DNA from: Sinonovacula constricta | Lineage: Eukaryota > Mollusca > Bivalvia > Cardiida > Solecurtidae | Length of the DNA stretch: 64,000 nucleotides | Assembly: GCA_007844125.1 (NCBI GenBank) | Contig: CM017569.1 | Coordinates: 13,358,699 to 13,422,698, forward strand | Direction of reading: 5' to 3' | Part shown: positions 25,701 through 37,950 of the stretch, one piece after another | How positions within the stretch are numbered: the first letter of the stretch is position 1 | Layout of the letters: each line of letters starts with the position of its first letter | Position numbers and translations under genes: made by a program | The notes under the pieces: generated by a model | Told to the model about the DNA's origin: nothing | Database searches by the model: none | Seen by the model: only the letters and a program-made list of their open reading frames with translations

Positions 25701-26006
25701 AGGATTAATTTTCCCTATACTTTGAAATTGGACTTTTGTAAAAATTAACTGAACGGTGACGCAAGGGAAACATGGGATCCATGCTTAGCATTTATCAATT
25801 ACTTCAAGTTTAAATTCATTGTTCGATAGGTAGGAAGTCTTTTACATCGTGATTATTTATAATACAACCCATTTCTATTTGGAAATTAGCTTGTGTTCAT
25901 AACTTACCGATTGTCACATATATTATATAATTATGTATTCTGAAATCGAAACTAGCAAAGAATCCATTATATTTTGAATATATGACAAAAATTAACACAA
26001 ACGTAA
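22760..26006. other. gene-free AT-rich stretch
   Basis: No gene, RNA or defined repeat was seen. Open frames (for example 23344-23586 minus) are short and without features. Confidence 0.5.
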
Positions 26007-26793
26007 GGCCAAAAGAAAAAAAGAGGTTTGTTTCTGGTTTCATGCCCAGAAAAAATGGGTCGGTGGGTAGGTGTCATGACCATTTAGTATGGACCCGTCC
26101 TATGCTTTAACATTTTGCTATTTATTTTGTATATTTAGAGTAGTGTAACTTGAAGAACCTTTAATAAATTCACCATTCCAGAAGTGACTTTCTATTCTCA
26201 AAGAAAAATGTTTGATTGAGGCTGACTGTGCATTTACATATAAAACACTTTATACCGATAAGTACACTTTTCCAAGCGAAATGGGAGCAACGAGCCAATC
26301 GGAACACGTCGGATAATTCACGAATCATCTATCGGATGTATGTAGGTAGTTGGACCTCACCCATTTCCTAAAATGGGACTACTTTTGAGACGGACGTCAA
26401 AACAAAGATGGCTGTTCGGGCGACAGCTCACTACAGTACGATGCCTGTTAAACTTAAATTTGTGGCGGCTTCAAATTTAAATCATCCAATGTTAATTTAC
26501 CCAGCGCAGCAGACACGCAGCTGTCAATACGATGGCACCAGATCGCACTGATGGTCTCTATCATTTAGACTTATACATCCAATCAATATGACATTGAACC
26601 AATCATCCAGTTGATGCAGACGATTTACCGCCATGATACGTAAGAACTATCGTATCGTAAATTTACGATCTAAATTCTGACGAAAAATCCGGATTCCGAT
26701 TTTTTTGACATAAAACTTTTGACTCGACAGGTAATATATAAGGTAATATATACGGCCTGTCTGGTAACCGGAAACAAACCTCCTTTTTAGGCC
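26007..26793. mobile_element. PIF/Harbinger-like non-autonomous DNA transposon
   Basis: The left end reads GGCCAAAAG...gaggtttgtttctggtt. The right end, reverse-complemented, reads GGCCTAAAAAGGAGGTTTGTTTCCGGTT. These are imperfect terminal inverted repeats of about 28-33 bp. TAA flanks both ends (26004-26006 and 26794-26796), the TWA-type duplication made by PIF/Harbinger transposases. The 787-bp interior has no open frame of useful length, so movement would need a transposase from elsewhere. Family assignment rests on the TAA duplication and GGC tips only. Confidence 0.65.
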
Positions 26794-27836
26794 TAAAGGA
26801 AATGCGTACAGAAATTCAAATTAAGCCCTCCTACTAACATATTTAGCTATAATGTTTTGTATATTATATAATGATATAAATATTTAGTATATCATAACAA
26901 AATATTTTGACATAGATATGATCCTACGTAAGTATCAATGTCTTAAAATGCAGAATAGCGAAGCTATAAATTAGATTTAAAAATTGTTATTCCTACTCTG
27001 TCTGAGTTGGCAATAACAAAACAACCCTATTTGTATTTCATAGTTTTCATTTTAACAATACATCAATAAATAATGTCGTATACAATTCAAAATAGGCAGT
27101 ATACATATATCATATTATTATATTATGCAACAGTTTCTTTAAGATGGCATCAAATAACGATTTCGTTTTCTTTTTTTTCACAAACCAAAGAAAGGTAGAG
27201 CTTAGTAGAGAGTTTGAGACACAATGTCAGGATAAACATACATTGCACAACTATGTACAGCCTTTCTGCAAACCCTTCTGACTAATTCTTTTTTTACTTT
27301 GCTAATAAAGAGATCTCGCATTTGAGTAACGTTATAAACAAACGTTTTAGAACCTGACATTATAGCAGTGACATGATTATGAAAAATAAATATAATATAA
27401 TGCAAATTCAGTTTAAACTTTACAAAAGAATCAATTTTGACTTGCTAAAGAAGACGTATTAACAAAAGTAAAGATTCAATTATTAATGTTGCTTTTTTTC
27501 TACTTATTTGAAGTTTATGTATTAAAACATATGCGAAATAACATAAAATTTTAACTATTTAGTATTAAATTAATAATCAGAAAACAAACCCACCTGCATT
27601 AAGCATGTTTATCTGCTTTAACCTTAACACGTTGTTTTTGGTCGCCACAGCTTAACTGTGTATTTCGTTTAAACAATTCATCAGTTTCGCACTTTGCATT
27701 TATTTCGTATAGCCAGTAGAAGACATATTACATGATACAGACCGTAGCGGCTTTTGGATAAAAATTGCCGAAATACAACAAAATAAAAAGTAGTGAACAT
27801 TTGTTATAAGACTCCGGAATAGCTAGAACTCCAGTG
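26794..27836. other. gene-free AT-rich stretch
   Basis: No gene or repeat was recognised between the DNA transposon and the SINE. Confidence 0.5.
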
Positions 27837-27844
27837 AATATGTC

Positions 27845-28168
27845 AGGGTTTGTTTATTGTTTATTGGGATTATCGTCCCACCAACAGTATTTCAGTTATC
27901 TGGAGACGTTGTCCACTTGAAGCAGATATAGCGCTGCCTTCACTGTGTATAGCATGCCGTGAACACCTGGCATGATACCACACCCTTTCACATTATCCTG
28001 ACACCGGGCCAACCAGTCGTGGAACTACCCTTATATTTGCTTGAGCGTTAGCAAGGGAGCTATACCACTTCCATTTTTAACGACTTTGGTATGTCGCGGC
28101 CAGGGATCGAACCCGGGGCCTCCCGTACCTGGAGCCGACGCTATACCGATTGCGCTACCAGGTCCGAC
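27845..28168 (-). mobile_element. full-length tRNA-derived SINE with 8-bp target duplication
   Basis: On the minus strand the element starts with a tRNA-like head of about 75 bp. It carries an RNA polymerase III A box (tggtagcgcaatcgg) and B box (gggttcgatccc), followed by a body of about 220 bp and an A-rich tail made of aataaac repeats. AATATGTC flanks it at 27837-27844 and 28169-28176, the mark of LINE-mediated insertion. The open frame crossing it (28091-28453) is a by-product. Part of the body, about 27964-28020, matches the unit of the 63-bp minisatellite at 37 kb. Confidence 0.92.
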
Positions 28169-28399
28169 AATATGTCGCTGTTAATTCTTCTAATAACTAT
28201 CCAGATAGGAAGTCAAACAATTCAAATAAACTTTGTGCAATTGTCCAATACTTTTTATATGCTTTCTTATATTTCGTACTGCCATACAGAGGCAATGGCA
28301 GACACAAATAAAATCAAAGATGAATCGGAATCGCTTTTTATACGGGAATGTTGCAATAAGTTTCTGTGTTTCCAGTTTTCACTCACCAATCTAAATCAA

Positions 28400-28662
28400 A
28401 CAGAAGTTGTACCATTGCTCCTTTCTTATCCAAAGTTATGGTATCATAGCTGACTTTAACACAATCTCTACCATTGCGCATTGCTTATCATAGCTCACTT
28501 AAACATAAGTTGTACTGTTGCACCTTGCTTTTACAAAGTTATGATATCATAGCTGACTTTAACACAATCTCTACCATTGCGCATTGCTTATCATAGCTCA
28601 CTTAAACATAAGTTGTACTGTTGCACCTTGCTTATACAAAGTTATGGTATCGTAGCTGACTT
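28400..28662 (+). repeat. 103-bp tandem repeat, about 2.5 copies
   Basis: tgactttaacacaatctcta recurs at 28451 and 28554, and the following 103 bp are nearly identical. A partial copy precedes (from about 28400). Each unit looks like two diverged halves of about 50 bp, with ...ccattgc-cattgctta...tcatagct...cactt patterns in both. Confidence 0.85.
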
Positions 28663-31600
28663 ACACCTATGTAATGATGCCACAACTTCAGACAGGTACC
28701 AAACTTATTTTAAATAAGTTATTTGAATATTTGCTTTAGTTTTAATATCATGTCAAGACTGAATGGACTCGACCAAACATAGAAATGCTTTTACCCGGTT
28801 ACCATTCCAGTTCACCACCGACATAAAATAGTTATGCTTTTCTTTTCATTATCGGTAAAACTACGTTTGAACTAACTTTATAACCTCAGTTTAAAAGGAT
28901 ATCATATTTTCTTGAAAGAAACGTTTTAATCTGCTCAATAAATGTGTGTGCGATTCACTTAGAAAAAAACAAAGACACAAGAGCCCATCTGACTTTTCAG
29001 GATTGTTCTGGATTGTATAATGTTTGCTGTTACTAAGCACACCAAAAATAAAAGGACACATATATTAAAAATTGGAACATAATGTTTGGTTCTAATGCCC
29101 TGTTGAAATAGGACTGAAATGATTATGACAATTGCTCAACCTTCTTGCTCCGAAACGTGATGTGTTCTTAATACTTTAAATGTTATGGCGTGTTGTATCG
29201 TCGAATCATAGATATCCATATAAATTTTGAAAGAAAGTTGAAGTGTAACACTTCAGATCTCTTTAACGAATACTTGTACACGCTTTGTCATTCACCCCTT
29301 AGCTGTCGAGTATTTAGCACTTATTCTAAATCTGTAATTTGCCGTGTTTACAATTTTGGACTTCTCAGTTGAAACTGCATCTGTTTTTGTCTTCTGTTTC
29401 TTTATGAGCATATAGAAGTTTGAAACAGATTTATTAAGATTCATTAAAGTTGGTATTCAACTATCCACCTGTGCTGAAGTCAGTATCTTATGCAATGACA
29501 TGCACTTATAACGTACAATTTACAAAAATATGTTATATGTAAATGTATTGCGATTAGGATGTATGATCTTCTAATATCCCTGAAACAATAATGATTTTTC
29601 TAATTGAAACATTATAAAACATATTTGTATTAATTAAAATGTCTAGACGATCTAAATGTTCGATAAAACTACTAAAGTCGATAGACACCAAATAATAAAA
29701 ACATGAACACTATATATATTTTAATTTTTCTTTGTGAATTTAATGATATAAAGAAGGAAAAAATATTAGGAAGATCAACGTAAACATGTTTTAATCATGT
29801 TAATATGTAATGTCAATATTTTTATCGGATATTTTGTCTGCTTTGGTTCATTCGTTATTTTGGTTTTGTTACGGTCAATGACGCAACATAAAGTAAAAGC
29901 CGGCAACACGTTTAACAAAACAATATATTTTTTGCAACAGTTACGTTGATGAATCATTTTTAAGTTCAAAATAATGTGGGAGAGGTGTCGATATTATCAA
30001 TATAAATAAAAATACTCAAATTAATATCAAAAGTATATTCGCACCCATCTGTAATTTTTAAACACTTGTTGTAATAATTAATTCACAGCTGGCCTTTCGA
30101 GTCTTGAAGACCTTATCATGCCTGACGTGAAAAAAGAAAACAATCTAATGTATTAGCTAAGAATATTCGAGAATGTACCAGTTTCAATGCTCATTTAAAT
30201 ATTCTAGAATTGACTATGCGCTACGACAAATCTATATCACGGTAGGGAACATTGTATCAACTAGAGAGTAGCAGTGATGTGACTTAACTAGTGTCTTTAA
30301 ATGCGACTTTCACAAGGTCAAATATATGACCATGGGAGCCACTTACATGGATATGTGCGTTATGGATTGTGGTAATGAATATCAGCACTCAAGAAAAGAG
30401 TGACATCATAACACAGCATTATTTTCCATTTTGTCACCTAAACACACGACACTAATGGTGTTTATTTGCCATTTCTTGTTCTTACGCAAAAATGATGTCA
30501 GATCAATTTTTGTAAATTCACAGCATGTTACACGTTATTAGATTACAGTATTGACCGTGATTTGAACCGCTCTGTACGGATAGCCAAGAAGTTAATCCGA
30601 TATGATTTCATTAAATCCTTATAATAACAACAACCGATTAAATCATTTAAATGGTAGTGTCAATTTAACAATTTTAGCCAACTTTGGCATGTACGTTTTC
30701 TTGCAAAGGGACCGTGTAAGAGAATGTCTGAAGTGTAAATATTTTCCGGGTTTGAAATGTGTTATAACAATAACAACCGGACAATGATTTAAATGTACTT
30801 CAATGCCTTCCCGTCATTTATATGGACACAAAATAAATTTGTCCTACTTTTAAAGACAAACCATTCGACTATAGTTTACCGAAATGAAAATGTTGAATGA
30901 ATTCATGTATTTATGTTACACAAATGTTTTCAAGTTAAAACGTATCAGCTTAAACACTTACAGAAGCAATATCCATTTTTGTCGATTTAATTGTAGCTCC
31001 AAGTATTCATATGAAAAAAAAAAATCGAAAATACATTTTGTTTTAAAGGTAATGAAAAGACATAGAAAATTAGAAATATAGACTATTCGACCTTTAATTT
31101 TGTTCTTCCAAGTACAAAAAATGTGTCATTTTTCCACACGAAATTGATTTAAGATCATTTTTTACCATTCAATGACAGCAGCTTAATATCACTGGGATTA
31201 ACGCGTATTGGAAAGATCTCAACAAACTTTATCGGCATCCTTTCAACCTTTGTGTTTGACATGTCAAAGCTGTACACGAAGATGACAAAAGATTTAGAGC
31301 ATATTAAAATTGAAGGACAATGCCAGATAAACAGCATATGCACGATATGCTTTTTGAAATGTCTAGTTTTACCTTACATAAATTTTGTATATTTTTACAC
31401 TTCCCAGTGTTAGTGATAAGACACTTTTATAAGCGCATTATCCTTAACATTTTTTTCTCATTATAAAGCACCTGGTAAGCTTACCTAGCAAAAATACAAA
31501 CTACCTATGTTTCAATCGTCACGTACCACTGCCATCATTAAAACTGCGCTAGTCATACATTTATGTTATGTTCGTAGACAACATGTCTTTTTCCAATACT

Positions 31601-31862
31601 AATAATAAATAAAATTCAACCATCATATATATACAGAACAGAATTTAAAACAATTTTAACACAGGCAAGAATTTCGTCGTCCACAGCATCAGTTGTTATA
31701 AGCTATCCAGTCCTAAGATATATACAGTCAAACCTGACTTACGTACATGCGCACCTAACCGGCAACCCCCTGCTATATACGAAGATTTCAAATCCGTTCG
31801 CGCAAATTTGTTGTTTAATTGACACGTAATAAACGCCTGCCTGCATCTACCGACCACGTAAC
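28663..31862. other. gene-free AT-rich stretch
   Basis: No gene was seen. Several 60-65 codon frames are chance openings. No transposon ends were recognised. Confidence 0.5.
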
Positions 31863-32208
31863 TACTCAAACAGCGTGTCAAACATGCCTCAACTGGATGC
31901 CAACAGAGACCACTCAAACAGCGTGTCAAACATGCCTCAACTGGATGCCAACAGAGACCACTCAAACAGCGTGTCAAACATGCCTCAACTGGATGCCAAC
32001 AGAGACCACTCAAACAGCGTGTCAAACATGCCTCAACTGGATGCCAACAGAGACCACTCAAACATCGTGTCAAACATGCCTCAACTGGATGCCAATAGAG
32101 ACTACTCAAACAGCGTGTCAAACATGCCTCAACTGGATGCCAACAGAGACTACTCAAACAGCGTGTCAAACATGCCTCAACTGGATGCCAACAGAGACTA
32201 CCCAAAAA
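31863..32208 (+). repeat. 48-bp minisatellite, about 7 copies
   Basis: The unit begins cactcaaacagcgtgtcaaa and continues catgcctcaactggatgcca. Copies are almost identical. Because 48 is a multiple of three and the unit lacks stops, long frames appear on both strands (for example 31696-32280 minus and 31819-32289 plus). These are products of the array, with no other coding evidence. Confidence 0.95.
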
Positions 32209-33624
32209 TCGGTGCCAATCAGATACGACACGTATTCCGCATACTTGACTGACTCGGACAAAGTGCCACTTTGTCTTCACACCATTTAACCAAACCAGAT
32301 CTGCTTTTATTTAGGACTCTACTCGCTAGAATCATCTCTTTACTCAAGGTAAGCAAAGTACATGTATGCTGGTGTTTATTCAACTCTTAAAAAACTCGAT
32401 GCGTAAACTATATTATCATTTTAAAAAGGTAACGGTTCCGGGGTTCATGGCTAAATTATGTAAATGATTTCCAAAAATGATAGATCGGAAGAGGATTACA
32501 AAATAGAATCATGTGTATATTTGTGTCTGTAACTGACATCGAAATAAGCAAAAATGCACTTGATTCATGCTAACAAAAACGATATAAATGTTTCCAAATG
32601 ACGTGTTACACTAAACTGAGTCTCGTAGGTCGGACTGTGTGAATAAGTTAACCTAATATTTGGTAAGAACGATAGCTAGACCAAACTGTTTTAAAACTAT
32701 TTACCGATCATGCATTTCGCGGCTTGGTATTACGATTAATTCACTGATAATGTTAACCTTATTAAATATTGGTTTTGCTAGAAATTGTTCCTATAATGTT
32801 GTTGTTGTTGTTGTTGTTTTCATTCATATACACTTATATCACATTTTCTTTATTAAAAAACGTATGCTGTGAATATAATTAAATTTTAAAATATTTAGAA
32901 TTGTTTTCAATGGTGCGAATGGAAAGCATGACAGTTAAAATGACTTCTGTCATCATCATCATCATCATCATCACCATCATTTTTATCATCATCATCATCA
33001 CTACCATCATTGCATCATGAAAATGAAAATGTAAGTAAATGTAATAATTATACAAACACAATTTGCCAATTTTAGTTGTGATTCTCACAAATAAATAACC
33101 GTGTTGATTAAGAGACCATCTGTCTTAAGAAACCATTTAGTCCTGTAGCCTTGGTGGTCTTTTAATGCAGGTGTACTATATATATTTATATATTTATAAC
33201 ATAAAACCATGAATTTGAAATGCATCTTTCAATGCAGACAATTGTTAAAGTGTAGATTAATATGCCGCATTTCAGAGGTTTCTTTTTTGCATTTTAGCAA
33301 CAGCTTATTTTTAATTGGATTATTTCAACATCAAATTTAAAGCCTTTTAAATGCCCAAAACACACTGTGTGTTTAACCGAATCTCAGAGACAAGTAGTTG
33401 GATATTTTTGCCGCGACTTTATCCCTATTTATTTGCTGCATTGACTAACTAAGCTCATCCACAAACAATATTTAGTTCAGCATTGTATTTGCTTGAAGTT
33501 CCTACGTGTTTAGACTTATTCGGATTTAATAATCTTACAACTTATAAACAATTTAAAAACTAAGTTTTGCGGCATTTGTGGTACTTGTTGTGAATCTTAC
33601 TTTTAAATTCCCTTTCACAGCACG
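32209..33624. other. gene-free stretch with short microsatellites
   Basis: Holds a (GTT)n run (32798-32820), an interrupted ATC run (32951-33008) and, at 32428-32446, a fragment sharing taacggttccggggttc with the tRNA-like repeat at 33.9 kb. No gene was seen. Confidence 0.55.
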
Positions 33625-33780
33625 ATTAAACGAATCAATGTTTTATGATGTATTGGGCTATATAGGCACAGACAGCTTTTCATCAAAGCGTTTAGTTGCC
33701 ACTGGCAGCGGACGAGTCTGTGTGATTCGTGTGTTCCACACTTTCGTAATCTGGCAGCTAATTAAAATCTATATACTAAC
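33625..33780 (+). repeat. diverged duplicated block, copy 1 (partner 34370-34510)
   Basis: Shares tgatgtattgg-cta-atag, tttcatcaa-gcgtt and a later ctg-gtg-tt pattern with the partner in the same order. It is heavily diverged and has no coding signal. Confidence 0.6.
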
Positions 33781-33900
33781 CTTCGATTGGGAAACAAGTT
33801 ATGGAAACTTATAATTATTCACTCTCGACTGTCTACTTTTCATAGAACTAGTACTCAGACACTGTTTACCGTGAACAATATGCACTAAATGGTCTTAAGG

Positions 33901-33980
33901 GCTAACGGTTCCGGGGTTCGAACTCGGGACCCTCCGACCAGGAGTTCATTGTCTTAGCCACTTGGCTATGGACGCCCAGT
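33901..33980 (-). mobile_element. tRNA-like SINE head or tRNA pseudogene
   Basis: The minus strand shows an A-box-like agccaagtggctaagac and a B-box-like gagttcgaacccc about 30 bp apart, the spacing of RNA polymerase III promoters. The ends do not pair as an acceptor stem, so this is not a working tRNA gene. A SINE body and tail cannot be traced. Confidence 0.6.
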
Positions 33981-34369
33981 TTTACACTTGATAGCAATTG
34001 TGTGGTGAACAAACAAAAAAATCCTGCTTTATGATGTAAATGTTTTACTTATGTTTTGACGATTTGGCTTGTAAATATATCTATGTGTTAAATAATAAAA
34101 GATTTCCCTAAATAATTTTATGATGGTCGGTTAATGTAAATCCTGTGATGAGACTTCACATCGTTGAATAATATAACACGTTTACAGTTTATATTATTTG
34201 TTTTAAATACTTTATTTTACATTTAATTAAATGCAGAAATAGTACGTTTAAGATTCTTGTCCGACTTGTCAAATTGTGCATTATAAGTAACACGCAAACT
34301 GTAATGTCGGTAAACAACCGTTTGAACGGAAACTTTATAAATTGGATTATATGTTTGCGGTTTTAACGA

Positions 34370-34510
34370 GGTTTGCCAGGCGTGAAATAATCGATATATA
34401 ATGATGTATTGGACTACATAGCCAGGACATCGTTTCATCAAGGCGTTACGTAGCACTTTGGGGAAGGCAACCGTGTGATCCCTGTGTTCTAAACGCCCAT
34501 AATCTGACAG
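34370..34510 (+). repeat. diverged duplicated block, copy 2 (partner 33625-33780)
   Basis: Direct-orientation partner about 0.75 kb from copy 1. Both contain a catcaa-gcgtt core followed by a region around gtgtgat-c-tgtgttc. Confidence 0.6.
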
Positions 34511-34517
34511 ATCTGAG

Positions 34518-34571
34518 TAAGTGAGTGGTGAACTTTAGGTAGAAAGAGTGAGTGGTGAATTTTAGGTAGAA
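34518..34571 (+). repeat. 27-bp tandem duplication
   Basis: gtgagtggtgaactttagg and gtgagtggtgaattttagg head two adjacent 27-bp units that differ at two positions. Confidence 0.85.
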
Positions 34572-36700
34572 AGGGTTTCGTCTTCATATTTGTTGCCCTG
34601 TTATTTCTTCTTCTGTACTTGCAATACGTATAAATATATTTACTAAAATTCAAAGCAGTTGTAGTATATTTTGATTTAAATACATTTTGGACAAAACAAC
34701 TCACAACGCACATATGACTGAATGTTGAAATACATTTTCAGTCGAATCGGAAACTGCATTCGCATTCTGTTACTGCAATAAGTCTTTATGTTCATATGAT
34801 CTGCTTCTTTTTATAATATCATAAATGAAAAATACATTTATAGGCAAATGACTTAAAGTTAAAAAAACACACTTTGCAGTAGTTTAATCTTGAAGCGGGC
34901 CATCCAAATTTTATAACACACTTAGAGGGTACATTACTGTAATTCTTCTTCCGGATACACACAAACTTGTCCCGACTCAAGAAATACATTGTACTTGATG
35001 AAATATGTATGATGGTCTAGACACTTTAAACCATAGCCATGTGGAGGTGCTAGTTTCTTCTGTCGTCTGTTATTGAATTCGATAAAATGCGGGCCTAGAA
35101 GAGATACTGGAAGATATATCAAATTAGTACAGTCCAACAGTGCTAACGAATAATATATAAAGGAACACTTAGATTTTAGTATTGCAGTAAAACATCAGCA
35201 AAGTGTACAATGTCGTGCTCAGAGAAATATAAACACGCAAAACATTACAGAAAATACAACAATGAAATGTTGAAAACCCACCAGTATTTTGTTTATCATT
35301 AAAAGTAAAAATAAAACCATGTACATATTCATATCGGTCATATCGGCTATTCGTGGAATTGTTTAACGATTGCTTTTACCGGAATCAAACCATAAAGCCA
35401 AGAGCCAACGTGTAGATAGAAGTAATTCTGGTATAAACCAGGAAGTTGCCGTCTTCTCGAGTGTACCGCACAATTAATCAGAACTGTCATTTACGGGCGT
35501 GTAGAACACACGAAGCCCCAAATTGATAGCCTCTGGTAATCAGATGACCATGAACAGTGGTAACTTGACGCGTTGATAAAGAGTTGTCCCTTTTCCGCCT
35601 AATTCATAATTTAACATTAATTCGTAAAAAGTCATAAATTAATGAGCATTTGTGTGTTTATATGTGTATTATGATATCTAATAAAAGCAATCTATTTGCG
35701 TTTGCTGTGTATGTACCAAAGACTTGTTCTTAAGTAAAATAATATGACAGTTTATGCGCAGTTAAATTTCTATATTATACCCATTAGCTGTTTCTGTAAA
35801 TCTATTTTTGTACCAAAATAAGTATTGTTTTCTTTAAATACTAACAGTTGAAACTTAGATTTAACACTCAATCTTGAGAAGTGAACTATGTTTTTTAGAA
35901 ATAATCACTCATACGGATAATGTATTTATGCAACAAGCACAACATTTATCAACATTTTCACGATAATATATGTATGAAAACCGACCAATATTAAGAAAAT
36001 TCAGGAACATTAAACAACATATTAATCTAATACAGAAAAATAGAAATCACCGACATTTGCGTCCAAATAAACAAGAGAGTACAAATGATTAGTCTATTAT
36101 ATTTTTACGGTTTATTTTCGAGCTATCACTGCAACGTTTCTATTTAAAACATCATTATTATTGTGTCGTTGCGATGTAACAAAAATACTTATTTATGGTA
36201 TGCAAAGACCTTTCGTTGTAGCTGTTTGCCCTATACAGTTTATGATAAAGATTAAACTTATAAGGTGCGTTAAACTATTATGCGCATGTTCTATAAATAG
36301 CTAATCAGGAAAAGCTGTCTGTCAACAACCCAGTGATATGACGTCATCACTTCATCCAAAGTTATGTTCAATTTCCATCATTTTTGTACAACAACACTAC
36401 CAGCTCGAGAATGGCTTGAAGATAGCGATTAAGTCCCACTTAATTTACAAATGAATTCTTAGTTAAACAACATTGATTTTCTCTCTGCGGTCAAACGTTA
36501 TCCTTGGCAAATGACATTAGCTTTTACAGAAGATCAGCAAATAGCCTTAAGTGTTAGAAAAGACCCTGTTTTGTTTGGCTTACGAGCAAAATATTAATTG
36601 TTAAAACAGCGTTAATTGTTTTCCCTTCGAGAAAATTGTCTTGAAAACCAACATTAACTATTTTTTTCTGTAAGAAGATCTCAGTCAGAGATAGTATACC

Positions 36701-36701
<1 letters not shown>
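34572..36701. other. gene-free AT-rich stretch
   Basis: No gene or transposon was seen. Small frames such as 34934-35137 minus show no domain. Confidence 0.5.
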
Positions 36702-36745
<44 letters not shown>

Positions 36746-36784
36746 GTCGTCGTCGTCGTCGTCATCATCATCACCATCATCATC
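36702..36784 (+). repeat. (ATC)n microsatellite with an internal (CGT)n block
   Basis: ATC repeats switch to about six CGT repeats near 36744-36762 and back to ATC. The Asp-rich minus-strand frame across it is a repeat artefact. Confidence 0.95.
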
Positions 36785-36983
36785 TTTTATCATGTTATCA
36801 GCAGCGGAAGCAGCTATTTTCACAGAGATTGAAGTTGTACTGCCTTTTTAAAGAATGTACTTGAATGTACATTGTGACAGAATGGCGATTGTAAAACTTC
36901 GTTCGCGAACACTTTTATCCACAGATGATATTTACAAGGTTTTCAAATACATTTAGTGCTATTGTGACTTTAAATAACATTCC

Positions 36984-37950
36984 GTGTAATCGCCAGGCAT
37001 GGTTCCGTGTCAAGTCTTCTTATTCTGACCCCGGGACTATCCCTCAGTATGATCACCAGGCATGATACCGTGCCCAGTCTTCTTATTCTGACCCCGGGAC
37101 TATCCCTCAGTGTAATCACCAGGCATGATTCCGTGCCCAGTCTTCTTATTCTGACCCCGGGACTATCCCTGAATGTGATCACCAGTCATGATTCCGTGCC
37201 CAGTCTTCTTATTCTGACCCCGGGACTATCCCTCAGTATTCTTCTGTCATGATTCCGTGCCAGTTCTTCCTTATTCTGAACCCCGGGACTATCCCTCAGT
37301 TGTGATTACCGGGCATGATACGTGCCCAGTCTTCTTATTCTGACCCCGGGACTATCCCTCAGTATGATTACCGGGCATGATACCGTGCCCAGTCTTCTTA
37401 TTCTGACCCCGGGACTATCCCTAAATGTAATCACCAGTCATGATTCCGTGCCCAGTCTTCTTATTCTGACCCCGGGACTATCCCTCAGTGTAATCACCTG
37501 GCATGATACCGTGCCCAGTCTTCTTATTCTGACCCCGGGACTATCCCTCAGTGTAATCACCAGTCATGATTCCGTGCCCAGTCTTCTTATTCTGACCCCG
37601 GGACTATCCCTCAGTGTAATCACCTGGCATGATACCGTGCCCAGTCTTCTTATTCTGACCCCGGGACTATCCCTCAGTATGATTACCGGGCATGATACCG
37701 TGCCCAGTCTTCTTATTCTGACCCCGAGACTATCCCTCAGTGTGATCACCTGGCATGATACCGTGCCTAGTCTTCTTATTCTGACCCCGGGACTATCCCT
37801 CAGTGTGATCACCTGGCATGATACCGTGCCTAGTCTTCTTATTTCGATCCTGGGACTATCCCTCATAATTTCTACAGTATCTGGCATGATACCGTACCCA
37901 GTCTTTTCATTCTGACTCCGGTACTACCCCACATAATTTCTTCAGTATCG
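36984..37950 (+). repeat. 63-bp minisatellite, about 15 copies, related to the SINE body
   Basis: The unit contains cacctggcatgataccgtgc, cagtcttcttattctgaccc and cgggactatccctcagtg. Most copies are exactly 63 bp, and edge copies (37240-37320 and after 37840) are degraded. Since 63 is divisible by three, frames of up to 197 codons appear on both strands, but they follow the repeat and end in its decayed copies. The unit lines up with about 27964-28020 inside the SINE at 27.8 kb (cacctggcatgatacc shared exactly, then ttat-ctgac-ccggg), so the array probably grew from a SINE fragment. Confidence 0.92.

Noticed and set aside
19890..30600. Possible repeat pair near 19.9 and 30.4 kb sharing cgacactaatggtg
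   Set aside because: Similarity fades within a few tens of bases and could not be extended.
33901..33980. Functional tRNA gene (also considered at 28.1, 50.9 and 55.3 kb)
   Set aside because: A and B boxes are present but acceptor stems do not pair and no anticodon arm is convincing; these are SINE heads or relics.
37322..37915. 197-codon repeat protein on the plus strand, 107 codons on the minus
   Set aside because: Follows the 63-bp minisatellite in both strands; the unit is a multiple of three and SINE-derived.
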